Assembly: GCA_016709025.1 (NCBI GenBank)
Contig: JADJEQ010000019.1
Coordinates: 202,984-266,983 of the forward strand
DNA: 64,000 bases
Reading direction: 5' to 3'
From: Bacteroidales bacterium
GTDB lineage: Bacteria; Bacteroidota; Bacteroidia; Bacteroidales; Lentimicrobiaceae
The number at the start of each line of letters is the position of its first letter. The stretch's first letter is position 1. The notes beneath the pieces are model-generated. The model did not search any database. It was not told the origin of the DNA and was given only the letters and a program-made list of their open reading frames with translations. The position numbers and the translations under genes are program-made. Shown one piece after another: positions 8,749 to 17,642 of the stretch.

Positions 8749-9924
8749 ATGGACATTTCCATTTATTTTGAGCCAGTTGCAGAATCATTGTTTAACGAAT
8801 TAGCCGGGGGAGCCCATCCCCGACTGGGGCAAATTTTAAACGTTTTCCGGGAAGAGAATGCGTTTCCCGAACTGGAAGGTGTGCAGATAGCTTTGCTGGG
8901 AGTGAATGATGACAGGGGTGCAGTGGATAATGAAGGCTGTTCCGGAGCAGCAAATGAGGTGAGACATTATCTGTATCGTCTTTTTCCCGGAGCCTGGACA
9001 GCCAATATTGCTGATCTGGGCAATATCAGGCGTGGCCATTCGGTTGAGGACACCTATTTTGCAGTATCATCAACTTTGGAGTGGTTGATATCCAACAGAA
9101 TATTTCCGGTTATTCTGGGTGGCGGCCATGATATGACATTTGCCATGTACAAGGCATACGAAAAGCTTGAGCAAATCATCAATATGGCAGTTGTAGATCC
9201 GATGTTCGACCTTGGTGAAACCTCCGACAACGTAAACTCGAACACCTATCTGAGCCAGATTATTATGCAGCGGCCGAATTACCTGTTTAACTATACAAAT
9301 CTGGGATACCAGACTTATTTTGTTGACCAGCCGGCGCTCGACCTGATGAAAAAGTTGCTTTTTGATACTTACAGGCTGGGTTTGTTGCACGGCAATCTTA
9401 TGGAAACAGAACCGCTGCTGCGGAATGCTGATTTATTCTCATTTGATATGGGAGCTATCCGTGCTGCAGATGCACCCGGTAATGCCAACGCCAGCCCCAA
9501 TGGCTTTTCAGGGGATGAAGCCTGCCAGATAGTTCGTTATGCAGCCATGAGTGATAAACTCTCATCTATGGGGTTCTTTGAATTAAATCCTTTGTCCGAT
9601 CGCCAGGGCATTACTGCACACTTGCTGGCCCAGATGGTTTGGTATGCTTTTGAAGGCTATAACCAGCGAAAAAACGATTTCCCGGTTTCTGAAAGTGACT
9701 CCTTTATACGATACATAGTTCCCACATCTGATTTTGCCGATGGCATTGTGTTTGTCAAAAGCCGCAAAACCGACCGCTGGTGGATGGAAGTGGTATGTAA
9801 GCCGGAGAGCCGCCAGAAATATGCCAGCCATTATATTGTTCCCTGCACCTATCAGGATTATCAGACAGCCTGCGACAATGAAATTCCTGATCGCTGGTGG
9901 CAGATGTATCAGAAACTGATGTAG
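8749..9924 (+). CDS. Arginase/formimidoylglutamase-fold protein with degenerate metal site
   Basis: Ureohydrolase-superfamily protein (391 residues), resembling proteins annotated as formimidoylglutamase in Bacteroidota. GGGHD (124-128) keeps the first metal histidine. The second motif, normally DAHxD, reads DPMFD (150-154), and the third, normally SxDxD, reads SFDMG (231-235). Two of the six expected metal ligands are therefore Met and Gly. The C-terminus continues with a segment ending RWWQMYQK that is not part of classical arginases. No histidine-degradation genes are nearby, so a HutG role is not supported; a non-catalytic or altered function is as likely. The fold assignment is firm, the activity is not. 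Confidence 0.75.
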   Translation: MDISIYFEPVAESLFNELAGGAHPRLGQILNVFREENAFPELEGVQIALLGVNDDRGAVDNEGCSGAANEVRHYLYRLFPGAWTANIADLGNIRRGHSVEDTYFAVSSTLEWLISNRIFPVILGGGHDMTFAMYKAYEKLEQIINMAVVDPMFDLGETSDNVNSNTYLSQIIMQRPNYLFNYTNLGYQTYFVDQPALDLMKKLLFDTYRLGLLHGNLMETEPLLRNADLFSFDMGAIRAADAPGNANASPNGFSGDEACQIVRYAAMSDKLSSMGFFELNPLSDRQGITAHLLAQMVWYAFEGYNQRKNDFPVSESDSFIRYIVPTSDFADGIVFVKSRKTDRWWMEVVCKPESRQKYASHYIVPCTYQDYQTACDNEIPDRWWQMYQKLM

Positions 9925-9930
9925 CTCAGG

Positions 9931-10262
9931 GCTCAGGGCATGTTGTTAATTGAGAAATTTCGTCTCCGAAGCAGCAGACAAGGGGACACGGGGAAATGGG
10001 GACAAGGTGACAAAGGGAAATTAGGTACAAGGAGATGGGGTAGATAGAGTAATTACATTTTTTTAGCAATGGACACGGGGATCCGGGGAAATGGGGACGA
10101 CCAGGGGACGCCCTTTCCCCCATACCCCCCTTTTGAAAAGGTATTAAAATTCTTAGTGGATGATTGTAAGCGTATTACAGTACTCCTTAACTCTTCACTT
10201 TATTCCCCTTGTCTCCCGCTCCCCTTGTCACCTTGCCTGCTGAATGGTGGCAGGATGTTCCT
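9931..10262. repeat. Dispersed intergenic repeat, copy 1 (A and B arms)
   Basis: No gene. Arm A (9931-~10030) begins with TTAATTGAGAAATTTCGT and runs into degenerate 8-base units (ACAAGGGG, ACACGGGG, AAATGGGG). Arm B (10141-10260) contains TTAGTGGATGATTGTAAG, then CTCCTTAACTCTTCACTTTA and the inverse C-rich units (CCCCTTGT). The G-rich end of A and the C-rich end of B are roughly inverted to each other, both ending in CAGCAG. Arm A recurs at 25889 and arm B at about 26790. Short open frames here are artefacts of the repeats. Confidence 0.8.
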
Positions 10263-10284
10263 TTTGTAAATTGTCCCTCGGTCC

Positions 10285-10842
10285 CTATTTTTTGGCCACC
10301 CTCTCCGGGTTCTGATCCAGGAAGCTTTTCCAGCCGGTGTAGCTTTTTCCGGCAGTATCCGGCTGACGCTGAAAATAATGGCAGACAGCTACTGCCACGG
10401 CATCAGTAGCATCCATGAGTTTGGGCACATCTCCCATCTTCAACAGGTTGCCCAGCATTCCGGCAACTTGTTCTTTGGATGAGTTTCCGTTACCTGTGAT
10501 CGATTGTTTGATTTTCCTGGGTGAGTATTCAAAAATCGGAATATCCCTGTAAAGACCGGCAGCCATAGCTACCCCTTGTGCCCGCCCCAGTTTCAGCATA
10601 GATTGCACATTTTTGCCAAAAAAAGGGGCTTCAATTGCCAGTTCATCAGGATGGTACTGATCAATCAGGCCCAGCACCGAAGTGAAGATCTTTTTCAACC
10701 GGAGTGGTTGTGAATCTTTAGAAGTGAACTTAAACACATCAAGGGTGATCAGCTCAATTTTCTTACCTTTATCGACAATTAGTCCATAACCCATAACCTG
10801 GGTTCCGGGGTCGATGCCAAGAATGATGCGTTCACGATTCAT
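10285..10842 (-). CDS. ruvC: Crossover junction endodeoxyribonuclease RuvC
   Basis: Holliday-junction resolvase acting with RuvAB (185 residues from MNRERI). ILGIDPGTQVMGYG near the N-terminus carries the first catalytic Asp, LAIEAPFFGKN the catalytic Glu, and MDATDAVAVAVCH the C-terminal acidic pair. The start at 10842 is preferred because family members begin just before the IxGIDPG strand; an upstream in-frame Met at 10866 would overlap the divergent neighbour's start codon. Confidence 0.95.
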   Translation of the reverse strand: MNRERIILGIDPGTQVMGYGLIVDKGKKIELITLDVFKFTSKDSQPLRLKKIFTSVLGLIDQYHPDELAIEAPFFGKNVQSMLKLGRAQGVAMAAGLYRDIPIFEYSPRKIKQSITGNGNSSKEQVAGMLGNLLKMGDVPKLMDATDAVAVAVCHYFQRQPDTAGKSYTGWKSFLDQNPERVAKK

Positions 10843-10864
10843 ATATTCAAGCTGGTAGGTTATC

Positions 10865-11887
10865 ATGGAGTTATCCGCAAAGGTAAAGAAATCCCTGAAT
10901 ATCGGCCTTCGTGCCCTCGTTGCACTGCTTGCATTCTGGTTTATTTACCGCCAGGTATTTACTACCGGTGATTTTGCGAACTTTAGCAGAGATCTTTCAC
11001 AAAAGTTAACTTACCCATCCTTCCGGTTGCTGATTATTATAGCATTTATTCTTATGCCTTTAAACTGGGGAATTGAGGCTTTGAAATGGAAGATGCTGAT
11101 CAACTATATTGAAAAAATAAGCTATTTCAATGCATTTCGATCTGTTTTAACGGGTATATCTATGAGCCTGTTCACGCCCAACAGGGTAGGAGAGTTTTTT
11201 GGCCGGGTTTTCACCCTCAAACTGAACGATCCGTTTAAAGGGGTGTTGCTAACCATCGCAGGAAGCATCAGTCAGCTGATAACCACTTTGTTATTTGGAT
11301 TAATTTCTTCACTATTTTATATAAAACAATACATTCGTTTAACACAAACCTGGCAATGGTTTTTATATGCAGGGATTGTCATCTTTGCACTGGTAATTGG
11401 GGTATTGCTGGTGATGCTTTTTCTGCGTGCTCCTGTTTTATCGGCCAGGGTTCATTCTCTGATCAGGCCGGGATGGCATAAGATACATGAATACATTGCT
11501 GTATTGCAATCGGTTCGCAGAAATACTCTCTTAAAGGTATTGCTGCTCAGTCTTTCGCGTTATGTTGTTTTCAGCGGACAGTTTTACATTTTACTAAGGG
11601 CATTTAACCTTGAAATCCCTGTTTTTAACGCATTTGTCCTCATTTCTATGACCTATTTTGTCATGACCGCCATTCCTACTGTCGCTTTGGTCGATGTCGG
11701 AATCAGGGGCTCTGTGGCCATCTATTTTATCAGCATGTATTTTCCCGGAAGCGCTCTTGTTGCTACTTCAATATTATCCGCAACCACCCTTATCTGGATC
11801 ATCAACCTGGCATTACCGGCCCTGTTTGGGCTCTTATTTATCAATCGGTTAACCATTCTCAGAAAAAGCCGTTTACATGGAAATTGA
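10865..11887 (+). CDS. UPF0104-type (lysylphosphatidylglycerol synthase TM-like) membrane protein
   Basis: Integral membrane protein of 340 residues with about eight hydrophobic helices, matching the flippase-like domain PF03706. Characteristic stretches are the loop LNWGIEALKWKMLI (~60-75) and FTPNRVGEFFGRVFTL (~108-123). No catalytic synthase domain follows. Its last 11 bases overlap the start of the GT2 gene, so the pair is one operon, suggesting joint handling of a lipid or glycolipid. Substrate unknown. Confidence 0.8.
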   Translation: MELSAKVKKSLNIGLRALVALLAFWFIYRQVFTTGDFANFSRDLSQKLTYPSFRLLIIIAFILMPLNWGIEALKWKMLINYIEKISYFNAFRSVLTGISMSLFTPNRVGEFFGRVFTLKLNDPFKGVLLTIAGSISQLITTLLFGLISSLFYIKQYIRLTQTWQWFLYAGIVIFALVIGVLLVMLFLRAPVLSARVHSLIRPGWHKIHEYIAVLQSVRRNTLLKVLLLSLSRYVVFSGQFYILLRAFNLEIPVFNAFVLISMTYFVMTAIPTVALVDVGIRGSVAIYFISMYFPGSALVATSILSATTLIWIINLALPALFGLLFINRLTILRKSRLHGN

Positions 11888-13010
11888 ATCATTGCCGGTT
11901 TTTTATACTTCGCTGGCTATTGTATTGGTATACATTTCTATTATCGGACGCTTAACTTATGGTTGGCTGAAACTGGAGCAGTGCGAAATCATCGGTTCGC
12001 TTCCCGTGACCATGGTTAGCATTATAATTCCTGTGAGAAATGAAGAGTCTGCGATTGGCAGGTGCCTGTCAGGTCTGCTGATGCAGGAATATCCCGGGCA
12101 ATTAATGGAAATTATAGTCATTGATGATCACTCAGTGGATGCTACCCTTGAAATAGTGCGCGGAATAGCCGGCAATTCACCCGAAATAAGAATTTCCGTG
12201 TTGTCACTCACACTTGAAGAAGGGAAAAAGGCGGCGATTCAGCTTGCGGTGAAGTTTGCATCCGGATCGCTGATACTCTGTACCGATGCAGATTGTATTC
12301 ATCCGCATACATGGGTTGGTTCAATGGTGAATTGTTTTGAAAACAGGAATCCTGTTTTTATTTCCGGTCCGGTTTTATTGCATTCGGGAAACGATTTTTT
12401 CGGCCGTTTTCAGGAAGTTGAATTCATGTCGCTGGTAGCTTCCGGGGCTGGTGCAATTGGGGTTCATACACCGATCATGTGCAATGGAGCCAATTTGGGC
12501 TTCTCAGCAGAAGCATACCGTAGTCTGAAGACAGATGCAATGAAATCCAGCCTGGCCTCCGGAGACGATGTTTTTCTGATGTTGGCAATGAAAGAGGCCT
12601 ATGGTGCTAAAAAGATTTTGTTTGTGAAAAACAAAGCAGCAATAGTGACGGCAGATGCGGCTGATTCGATTGCTGGTCTGCTGAGACAACGATTCAGGTG
12701 GGCTTCAAAAAGCAAAGCCTATCGCGATGGGTTCCTGATTTTAACGGCAGTCTCGGTGTTCGCTATGAATGCCCTGATCGTTGCTACTGCTTTGGCCGGA
12801 CTATTTGATTATAAATTCCTGTTCCTTCTTTTAATGCTATTTATCATTAAGCTGGCTGCAGATCTCCCGCTTCTTATCTTATTTGGTGAATTTGCAGGGA
12901 AAAAGAGATTAACCTGGTTTATCCCTATAGCACTACCGGTAGTTGCTTTGTTTACTACTGTTTCGGCTGTCGCCGGCAATCTGGGGAATGTTAAATGGAA
13001 AGGAAGGTGA
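11877..13010 (+). CDS. Family 2 glycosyltransferase, membrane-bound
   Basis: GT2 enzyme of 377 residues: N-terminal membrane helix, then the nucleotide-sugar domain with VSIIIPVRNEE (~47), VIDDHSVD (~82) and the DxD-like metal motif CTDADCIHPH (~137). An RQRFRWASKSKAY stretch corresponds to the (Q/R)xxRW acceptor motif of processive-like GT2 enzymes. Two or three C-terminal helices follow. Overlaps the upstream flippase-like gene by 11 bases; a role in glycolipid synthesis is inferred, sugar and acceptor unknown. Confidence 0.85.
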   Translation: MEIESLPVFYTSLAIVLVYISIIGRLTYGWLKLEQCEIIGSLPVTMVSIIIPVRNEESAIGRCLSGLLMQEYPGQLMEIIVIDDHSVDATLEIVRGIAGNSPEIRISVLSLTLEEGKKAAIQLAVKFASGSLILCTDADCIHPHTWVGSMVNCFENRNPVFISGPVLLHSGNDFFGRFQEVEFMSLVASGAGAIGVHTPIMCNGANLGFSAEAYRSLKTDAMKSSLASGDDVFLMLAMKEAYGAKKILFVKNKAAIVTADAADSIAGLLRQRFRWASKSKAYRDGFLILTAVSVFAMNALIVATALAGLFDYKFLFLLLMLFIIKLAADLPLLILFGEFAGKKRLTWFIPIALPVVALFTTVSAVAGNLGNVKWKGR

Positions 13011-13089
13011 GTTTTCTTAAACTACATAAAATTGAGTATCCGACAACCAATTGATTTTCAAATTCTTTATGAGTTTATAACAACATTGA

Positions 13090-13779
13090 TTATTGCAGGT
13101 AACCTGTTTTCCTCCTGCTTATGATTGCTTCGGCAACAAGCAGGTCAAAGTGAGTGGTGATTTTAATATTTTCCTTGTTCCCATCAAACAAATGAATGCT
13201 TTGTCCCAGTTTTTCCACCAGGGTTGCATCGTCGGTGAAAATTTCAAAACTGCTTCTTTTATATGCCTCCCGAAGTAACGACAGCAAGAAGCACTGGGGA
13301 GTTTGAATGCTTCTTAAGATATCACGTTCGATGGGGCGGTTAAGTCCATTGTCCAACATCCTTACCGAATCGTTGATTTCAATTACGGGTATCGCAGCAC
13401 CATATTGCGCGGCCAGCAGGAATCCTGTCTCAATCGTTTCCTTACTAACAAAAGGTCTGACTCCATCGTGGATCGCAACCAGGGCTTCATTTTCAATTAT
13501 TCCATCAAGGGCATGCTTAACGGATTCAGCCCGGGAACTACCTCCGGCCACCACAGAGTGTGGAATAGTGAAAGTAAAATCTTCACAGATATCCATCCAA
13601 TGCTGAATATAAATTTGAGGCAGGGCTATGATAATTTTTATTTCCGGCGCATGGTTCGCAAACGCTTCAAGCGTATGCATCAGTATTGGCCTGTCTGCAA
13701 TCGGGAGGAATTGCTTTGGAATATTGACTCCCATCCTGGAGCCTGAGCCTCCTGCAACAATTATAGCGTACCTGTTCAA
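13090..13779 (-). CDS. ispD: 2-C-methyl-D-erythritol 4-phosphate cytidylyltransferase
   Basis: Third enzyme of the non-mevalonate isoprenoid pathway, forming CDP-methylerythritol from CTP and MEP (229 residues). Signature IIVAGGSGSRMG(V)NIPKQF at the N-terminus, AIHDGVRPFVS in the middle and IQTPQCFLLSLLREAY toward the end. Downstream of queA on the same strand, but a terminator hairpin lies between them. Confidence 0.95.
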   Translation of the reverse strand: MNRYAIIVAGGSGSRMGVNIPKQFLPIADRPILMHTLEAFANHAPEIKIIIALPQIYIQHWMDICEDFTFTIPHSVVAGGSSRAESVKHALDGIIENEALVAIHDGVRPFVSKETIETGFLLAAQYGAAIPVIEINDSVRMLDNGLNRPIERDILRSIQTPQCFLLSLLREAYKRSSFEIFTDDATLVEKLGQSIHLFDGNKENIKITTHFDLLVAEAIISRRKTGYLQ

Positions 13780-13876
13780 TTAGTATGGTTTTAACAAACC
13801 TACATGAATTTTCACCAATTCAAAAGTAAAAGTAAAAATCGGATTTAGCACCAGAATCAAAGTGAAGATAAATAAA

Positions 13877-13903
13877 AAAGTCCCTAACAGGCAGGGACTT
13901 TCA
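13877..13903 (-). terminator. Terminator between queA and ispD
   Basis: AAAGTCCCT and AGGGACTTT form a perfect nine-base stem around AACAGGC. On the minus strand the stem is followed by a T-rich run, so it ends queA transcription. Confidence 0.8.
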
Positions 13904-13921
13904 AAAATGGGTTAAAGGTTT

Positions 13922-14977
13922 TTACAGAATCAGCATAGCATCACCGTAGGAAAAAAACTTATATTTTTCGTTGATGGCTTCTTTGTATGCTTTCATCAGG
14001 AAATCAAAGTCGGCAAAGGCTGCTGTCATCATAAGCATGGGAGACAGCGGCAGATGGAAGTTGGTGATCATTGAACTGGCAATGCTGAAATCATAAGGAG
14101 GGAAGATAAACTTGTTTGACCATCCTTTATATGGCTTGAGCATGCCCGAAATAGCGACTGAGGTTTCAACTGCCTTCATGGTTGTTGTACCAACCACACA
14201 AACCTGCTTGCGGTTTTCTTTTGCTCTGTTCACGATGTTGGCGGCTTCCTCTTCAATCACCAGTTCTTCAGAATCCATTTTGTGTTTGGTAAGGTCTTCC
14301 ACATCGATGGCCCTGAAATTACCGACACCGGCATGAAGGGTAACAGATGCGAAGGAAGAACCTTTAAGTTCGAGGCGTTTCATCATTTCACGGCTAAAAT
14401 GCAGACCGGCAGTTGGAGCAGCAACGGCTCCTTCCTTATTGGCATAAATTGTCTGATACCAGTCTTTGTCTTCGGGCATTATATCACGCAATGCCTGCAG
14501 TTCTTCGGGTAACGGTGTTTTGCCAAGGCTTTCAATGGTTTTCTTGAACTGGTCATAAGGCCCGTCGAACAGAAAACGAAGGGTACGACCACGTGAGGTG
14601 GTATTATCTATAACTTCTGCAACCAGTGAATCGTCATCCCCAAAATACAGTTTATTGCCGATTCTGATTTTACGTGCAGGGTCAACAAGCACATCCCATA
14701 AGCGGGCTTCAGCATTTAATTCACGTAACAGAAAAACAGTAATTTTTGCTCCGGTTTTTTCTTTTTCCCCGGTGAGCAGTGCCGGAAAAACTTTGGTATC
14801 GTTGATTACAAAAACATCGCCATCGCCGAAAATATCAAGGATATCGTTAAACATGCGGTGCTCAATGGTTTTCGTTTTACGGTTCAAAACCATCAACCTT
14901 GATTCGCCCCGGTTGGGAGCTGGTTGCATGGCAATCAATTCGTTAGGTAGGTGATAACGAAATTGTGAGAGTTTCAT
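13922..14977 (-). CDS. queA: S-adenosylmethionine:tRNA ribosyltransferase-isomerase
   Basis: Makes epoxyqueuosine in tRNA by transferring the ribosyl of SAM to preQ1 (351 residues, typical length). Begins MKLSQFRYHLPNELIA, with the family motifs SRLMVLNR and DVFVINDTKVFPA near the N-terminus. The central segment VAAPTAGLHFS and LHAGVGNFR are diagnostic, and the C-terminus holds SSMITNFHLP. Transcribed alone with its own terminator. Confidence 0.96.
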   Translation of the reverse strand: MKLSQFRYHLPNELIAMQPAPNRGESRLMVLNRKTKTIEHRMFNDILDIFGDGDVFVINDTKVFPALLTGEKEKTGAKITVFLLRELNAEARLWDVLVDPARKIRIGNKLYFGDDDSLVAEVIDNTTSRGRTLRFLFDGPYDQFKKTIESLGKTPLPEELQALRDIMPEDKDWYQTIYANKEGAVAAPTAGLHFSREMMKRLELKGSSFASVTLHAGVGNFRAIDVEDLTKHKMDSEELVIEEEAANIVNRAKENRKQVCVVGTTTMKAVETSVAISGMLKPYKGWSNKFIFPPYDFSIASSMITNFHLPLSPMLMMTAAFADFDFLMKAYKEAINEKYKFFSYGDAMLIL

Positions 14978-15238
14978 TCGGGAAGATTTATATGGTTAAA
15001 TGAGTTTTTGGAAATAAAAAGTAGCCTCTGTTCACCAATTATACAAATAAACTGTTGTAAGTTTGCAAACATTAAACAAACGATTTGTTAAGCTCTAATA
15101 TTGTAAAAATCAGACGGTTTGACAATTGGCTGGTTTTTAGGGGGTGCAAAAATAATACAATTTTGCCTTAAAATCAAGGAATTGAGCAGGTATTTTTGTA
15201 AATTCGTTATTTTCTACCTGTAACTCATAAAATATTTA

Positions 15239-15246
15239 TACCTTTG
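15239..15246 (+). promoter_or_regulatory. -7 box of the prs promoter
   Basis: TACCTTTG matches TAnnTTTG and stands 46 bases before the prs start codon. At the -33 distance there is only a partial match (CCTG). No Shine-Dalgarno sequence precedes the ATG. Confidence 0.5.
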
Positions 15247-15291
15247 CAGCCCTCAAAGCCGAATTTCTAACCCCTTAAAGCACAACGTACA

Positions 15292-16227
15292 ATGGCCACA
15301 GTGGTTAACATTTTCTCGGGTAGAGCCACCCGTTACCTGGCTGAAAAGATTGCTACCAGTTATGGTAAGAAACTGGGCGATGTGCTGATAACCGATTTTT
15401 CTGATGGGGAATTTCAGCCTTCATTTGAGGAGAATGTTCGCGGAAATGACATTTTCATTGTGCAGTCAACCTTTGCTCCGAGCGATAACCTGTTTGAGCT
15501 CCTGCTTATGATTGACGCCGCTAAAAGGGCTTCTGCAAGGCACATTATTGCTGTTATTCCATACTTTGGTTTTGCCAGGCAGGACAGAAAAGATAAACCC
15601 AGGGTTTCAATTGCTGCAAAACTGGTTGCCAATCTGTTGACTGCTGCCGGCGTTCAACGTATTATTACCATTGATTTGCATGCTGATCAGATTCAGGGCT
15701 TCTTCGATGTGCCGGTTGATCACTTGTATTCATCTTCAATTTTTATTCCTTACATCAAGCAGTTGCAGTTACCAAATCTGACCATGGCATCGCCCGACAC
15801 CGGGGGTACCCGCAGAGCAGCGGCTTATGCCAAAATATTGAATACCTCTTTTGTTATCTGCTACAAACAAAGGTTAAAGGCCAACCACGTGGACACCATG
15901 GCCCTCATTGGGGATGTTAAAGGGAAAGATGTGATTCTGGTCGATGATATCATTGATACAGGTGGAACCATCTGCAAAGCAGCACAGCTCATGATGGATA
16001 ACGGAGCTGCAAGCGTGCGTGCTTTTTGTACTCATCCGCTTTTGTCCGGAAGTGCAGTTGAAAGAATTGAAGCTTCACCTTTTACTGAAGTTATTGTTGC
16101 CGATACCATCCCGTTGAGGGCGGAAAGTTCAAAAATTAAAGTGCTGAGCACAGCATCCCTGCTTGCCGATGTGATCGGGAAAGTGCATAATTACGAGTCT
16201 ATTTCGACTCTGTTCAAGTTTGAATGA
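15292..16227 (+). CDS. prs: Ribose-phosphate pyrophosphokinase
   Basis: Makes PRPP from ribose-5-phosphate and ATP for nucleotide, His and Trp synthesis (311 residues). Contains the N-terminal FSDGEFQPSFEENVRG segment, IPYFGFARQDRK in the ATP flap region, and the PRPP-binding loop VILVDDIIDTGGT near residue 220. It precedes the L25 gene by 48 bases on the same strand; prs, rplY/ctc and pth follow one another, an arrangement common in bacteria, with a terminator after L25. Confidence 0.96.
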   Translation: MATVVNIFSGRATRYLAEKIATSYGKKLGDVLITDFSDGEFQPSFEENVRGNDIFIVQSTFAPSDNLFELLLMIDAAKRASARHIIAVIPYFGFARQDRKDKPRVSIAAKLVANLLTAAGVQRIITIDLHADQIQGFFDVPVDHLYSSSIFIPYIKQLQLPNLTMASPDTGGTRRAAAYAKILNTSFVICYKQRLKANHVDTMALIGDVKGKDVILVDDIIDTGGTICKAAQLMMDNGAASVRAFCTHPLLSGSAVERIEASPFTEVIVADTIPLRAESSKIKVLSTASLLADVIGKVHNYESISTLFKFE

Positions 16228-16275
16228 TCACCTGAAAAGGTCATTATATTTAACCACAATTAAACTTAAAAATTC

Positions 16276-16848
16276 ATGAAAACAGTATCTATGAGCGGTT
16301 CCCTTCGCGGGAACGTAGGGAAAAAAGATGCTAAAGCCCAGCGTAAAGAGGGCAAGGTACCCTGTGTAATTTATGGTGGTAAAGAGCAGATCCACTTTTC
16401 GGCAGACGTTACAGCCTTTAAACCGATTTTGTACACCCCTGCATCGAATCTTGTAAACATTAACATAGATGGTAAAGAGTACCTGACTATTCTTCAGGAT
16501 GTTCAATCACATCCGGTTAGTGATAATATTCTGCACGCAGATTTTCTTGAGCTTAGTGCTGAGAAACCTGTAATTATTCCTGTTCCCATTCGCGTTACAG
16601 GAACTTCACCCGGCGTTTTGCTTGGTGGAAAGTTGATAAAAAAACTGCGTAAGCTAAAAATTAAGGCCCTCATTGAGCATCTGCCCGATGAAATTGAAGT
16701 TAGCATAAGCAATCTCGACATCAACCAGTCTGTTAAAGTTGCCGACCTTAAGTTAAAGAATATAGAGTTTCTTGATATTCCTACCGCTGTTATTGTTACA
16801 GTACTTTCAACCCGGAATGTTGAAACGCCTCTGATCCCTGGAAAGTAA
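16276..16848 (+). CDS. rplY: 50S ribosomal protein L25/general stress protein CTC
   Basis: Long (CTC-type) L25, which binds 5S rRNA (190 residues): N-terminal L25 domain with GNVGKKDAKAQRKEGKVPCVIYGG, and a C-terminal TL5/CTC beta domain starting near residue 100 (KPVIIPVPIRVTG). Ends in a short flexible tail. Between prs and pth. Confidence 0.94.
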   Translation: MKTVSMSGSLRGNVGKKDAKAQRKEGKVPCVIYGGKEQIHFSADVTAFKPILYTPASNLVNINIDGKEYLTILQDVQSHPVSDNILHADFLELSAEKPVIIPVPIRVTGTSPGVLLGGKLIKKLRKLKIKALIEHLPDEIEVSISNLDINQSVKVADLKLKNIEFLDIPTAVIVTVLSTRNVETPLIPGK

Positions 16849-16867
16849 TTAACGGGATATGATTTTT

Positions 16868-16908
16868 AACCGGGGGGACGCGTTCTGCATCCTTCCGGTT
16901 TTTTTTTA
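16868..16908 (+). terminator. Terminator after the L25 gene
   Basis: AACCGG and CCGGTT pair, with additional G/C pairing inside, and are followed by nine T residues. Confidence 0.75.
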
Positions 16909-16973
16909 AAGATTTATTCTGTTTTTGAACAACTTTGCAATAGTTAACTTTTATAAAAATCCGATTTTCATTT

Positions 16974-17537
16974 GTGAAATACCTGATTGTTTGCCTCGGA
17001 AATATCGGTGAGGAGTACGCCAACACCCGCCACAACATAGGCTTTATTATCGGCGATGCACTGGCTGCTGATTTCGGTGTCAGATTCACCACCGATCGGT
17101 ATGCTTCCCGTGCAGAAGTCAGATTCCGCGGGAAAACACTGGTAATCATCAAGCCTACCACTTATATGAATCTGAGCGGCAAAGCATACCGTTATTGGCT
17201 TACCCAGGAAAATATCGCTGTAGAAAATTCCCTGGTGGTTGTTGATGACCTGGACCTTGATCCGGGTGTGCTCCGGATGAAACCGAAGGGAAGCGGCGGG
17301 AGCCATAACGGGCTTAACCATATTATCGGGATTCTTGGGCACAACGACTTCCCCAGGCTCAGAGTTGGTATCGGAAACAATTTTGCAAGAGGATTCCAGG
17401 TTGATTATGTTCTTGGCCGGTTTACCAGGGAAGAAGAGAAGATTTTTCTGGAAAAAATTCCCCTCGCAATTGAAATGATCAAAAACTTTGTAGTCGCCGG
17501 TGCTACCCCGACGATGAATCTTTATAATAACAAGTAA
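16974..17537 (+). CDS. pth: Peptidyl-tRNA hydrolase
   Basis: Releases tRNA from peptidyl-tRNAs dropped by ribosomes (187 residues). The start codon is GTG. Motifs: CLGNIGEEYANTRHNIGF with catalytic His20, KPTTYMNLSG in the substrate groove, VVDDLDLDPG, and KGSGGSHNGLNHI. The C-terminal helix is shorter than in E. coli Pth. Convergent with the glycyl-tRNA synthetase gene. Confidence 0.95.
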   Translation: MKYLIVCLGNIGEEYANTRHNIGFIIGDALAADFGVRFTTDRYASRAEVRFRGKTLVIIKPTTYMNLSGKAYRYWLTQENIAVENSLVVVDDLDLDPGVLRMKPKGSGGSHNGLNHIIGILGHNDFPRLRVGIGNNFARGFQVDYVLGRFTREEEKIFLEKIPLAIEMIKNFVVAGATPTMNLYNNK

Positions 17538-17590
17538 CCGGCAAATATTCTTATTTAGTAGTGGGACCGGGCACAAACCGGTAATACTAA

Positions 17591-17625
17591 ACATGCAGTA
17601 AAAAGTCGAATACTTTTACTGCATG
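17591..17625. terminator. Bidirectional terminator between pth and glyS
   Basis: ACATGCAGTAAAA and its exact inverse complement flank a nine-base centre; T-rich sequence lies on both sides, fitting the convergent gene arrangement. Confidence 0.75.
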
Positions 17626-17642
17626 TTAAATATGTGGTAAAT

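Noticed and set aside
10069..10409. Two proline/serine-rich frames after the arginase-fold gene
   Set aside because: They translate the C-rich arm of the dispersed repeat and run antisense into ruvC.
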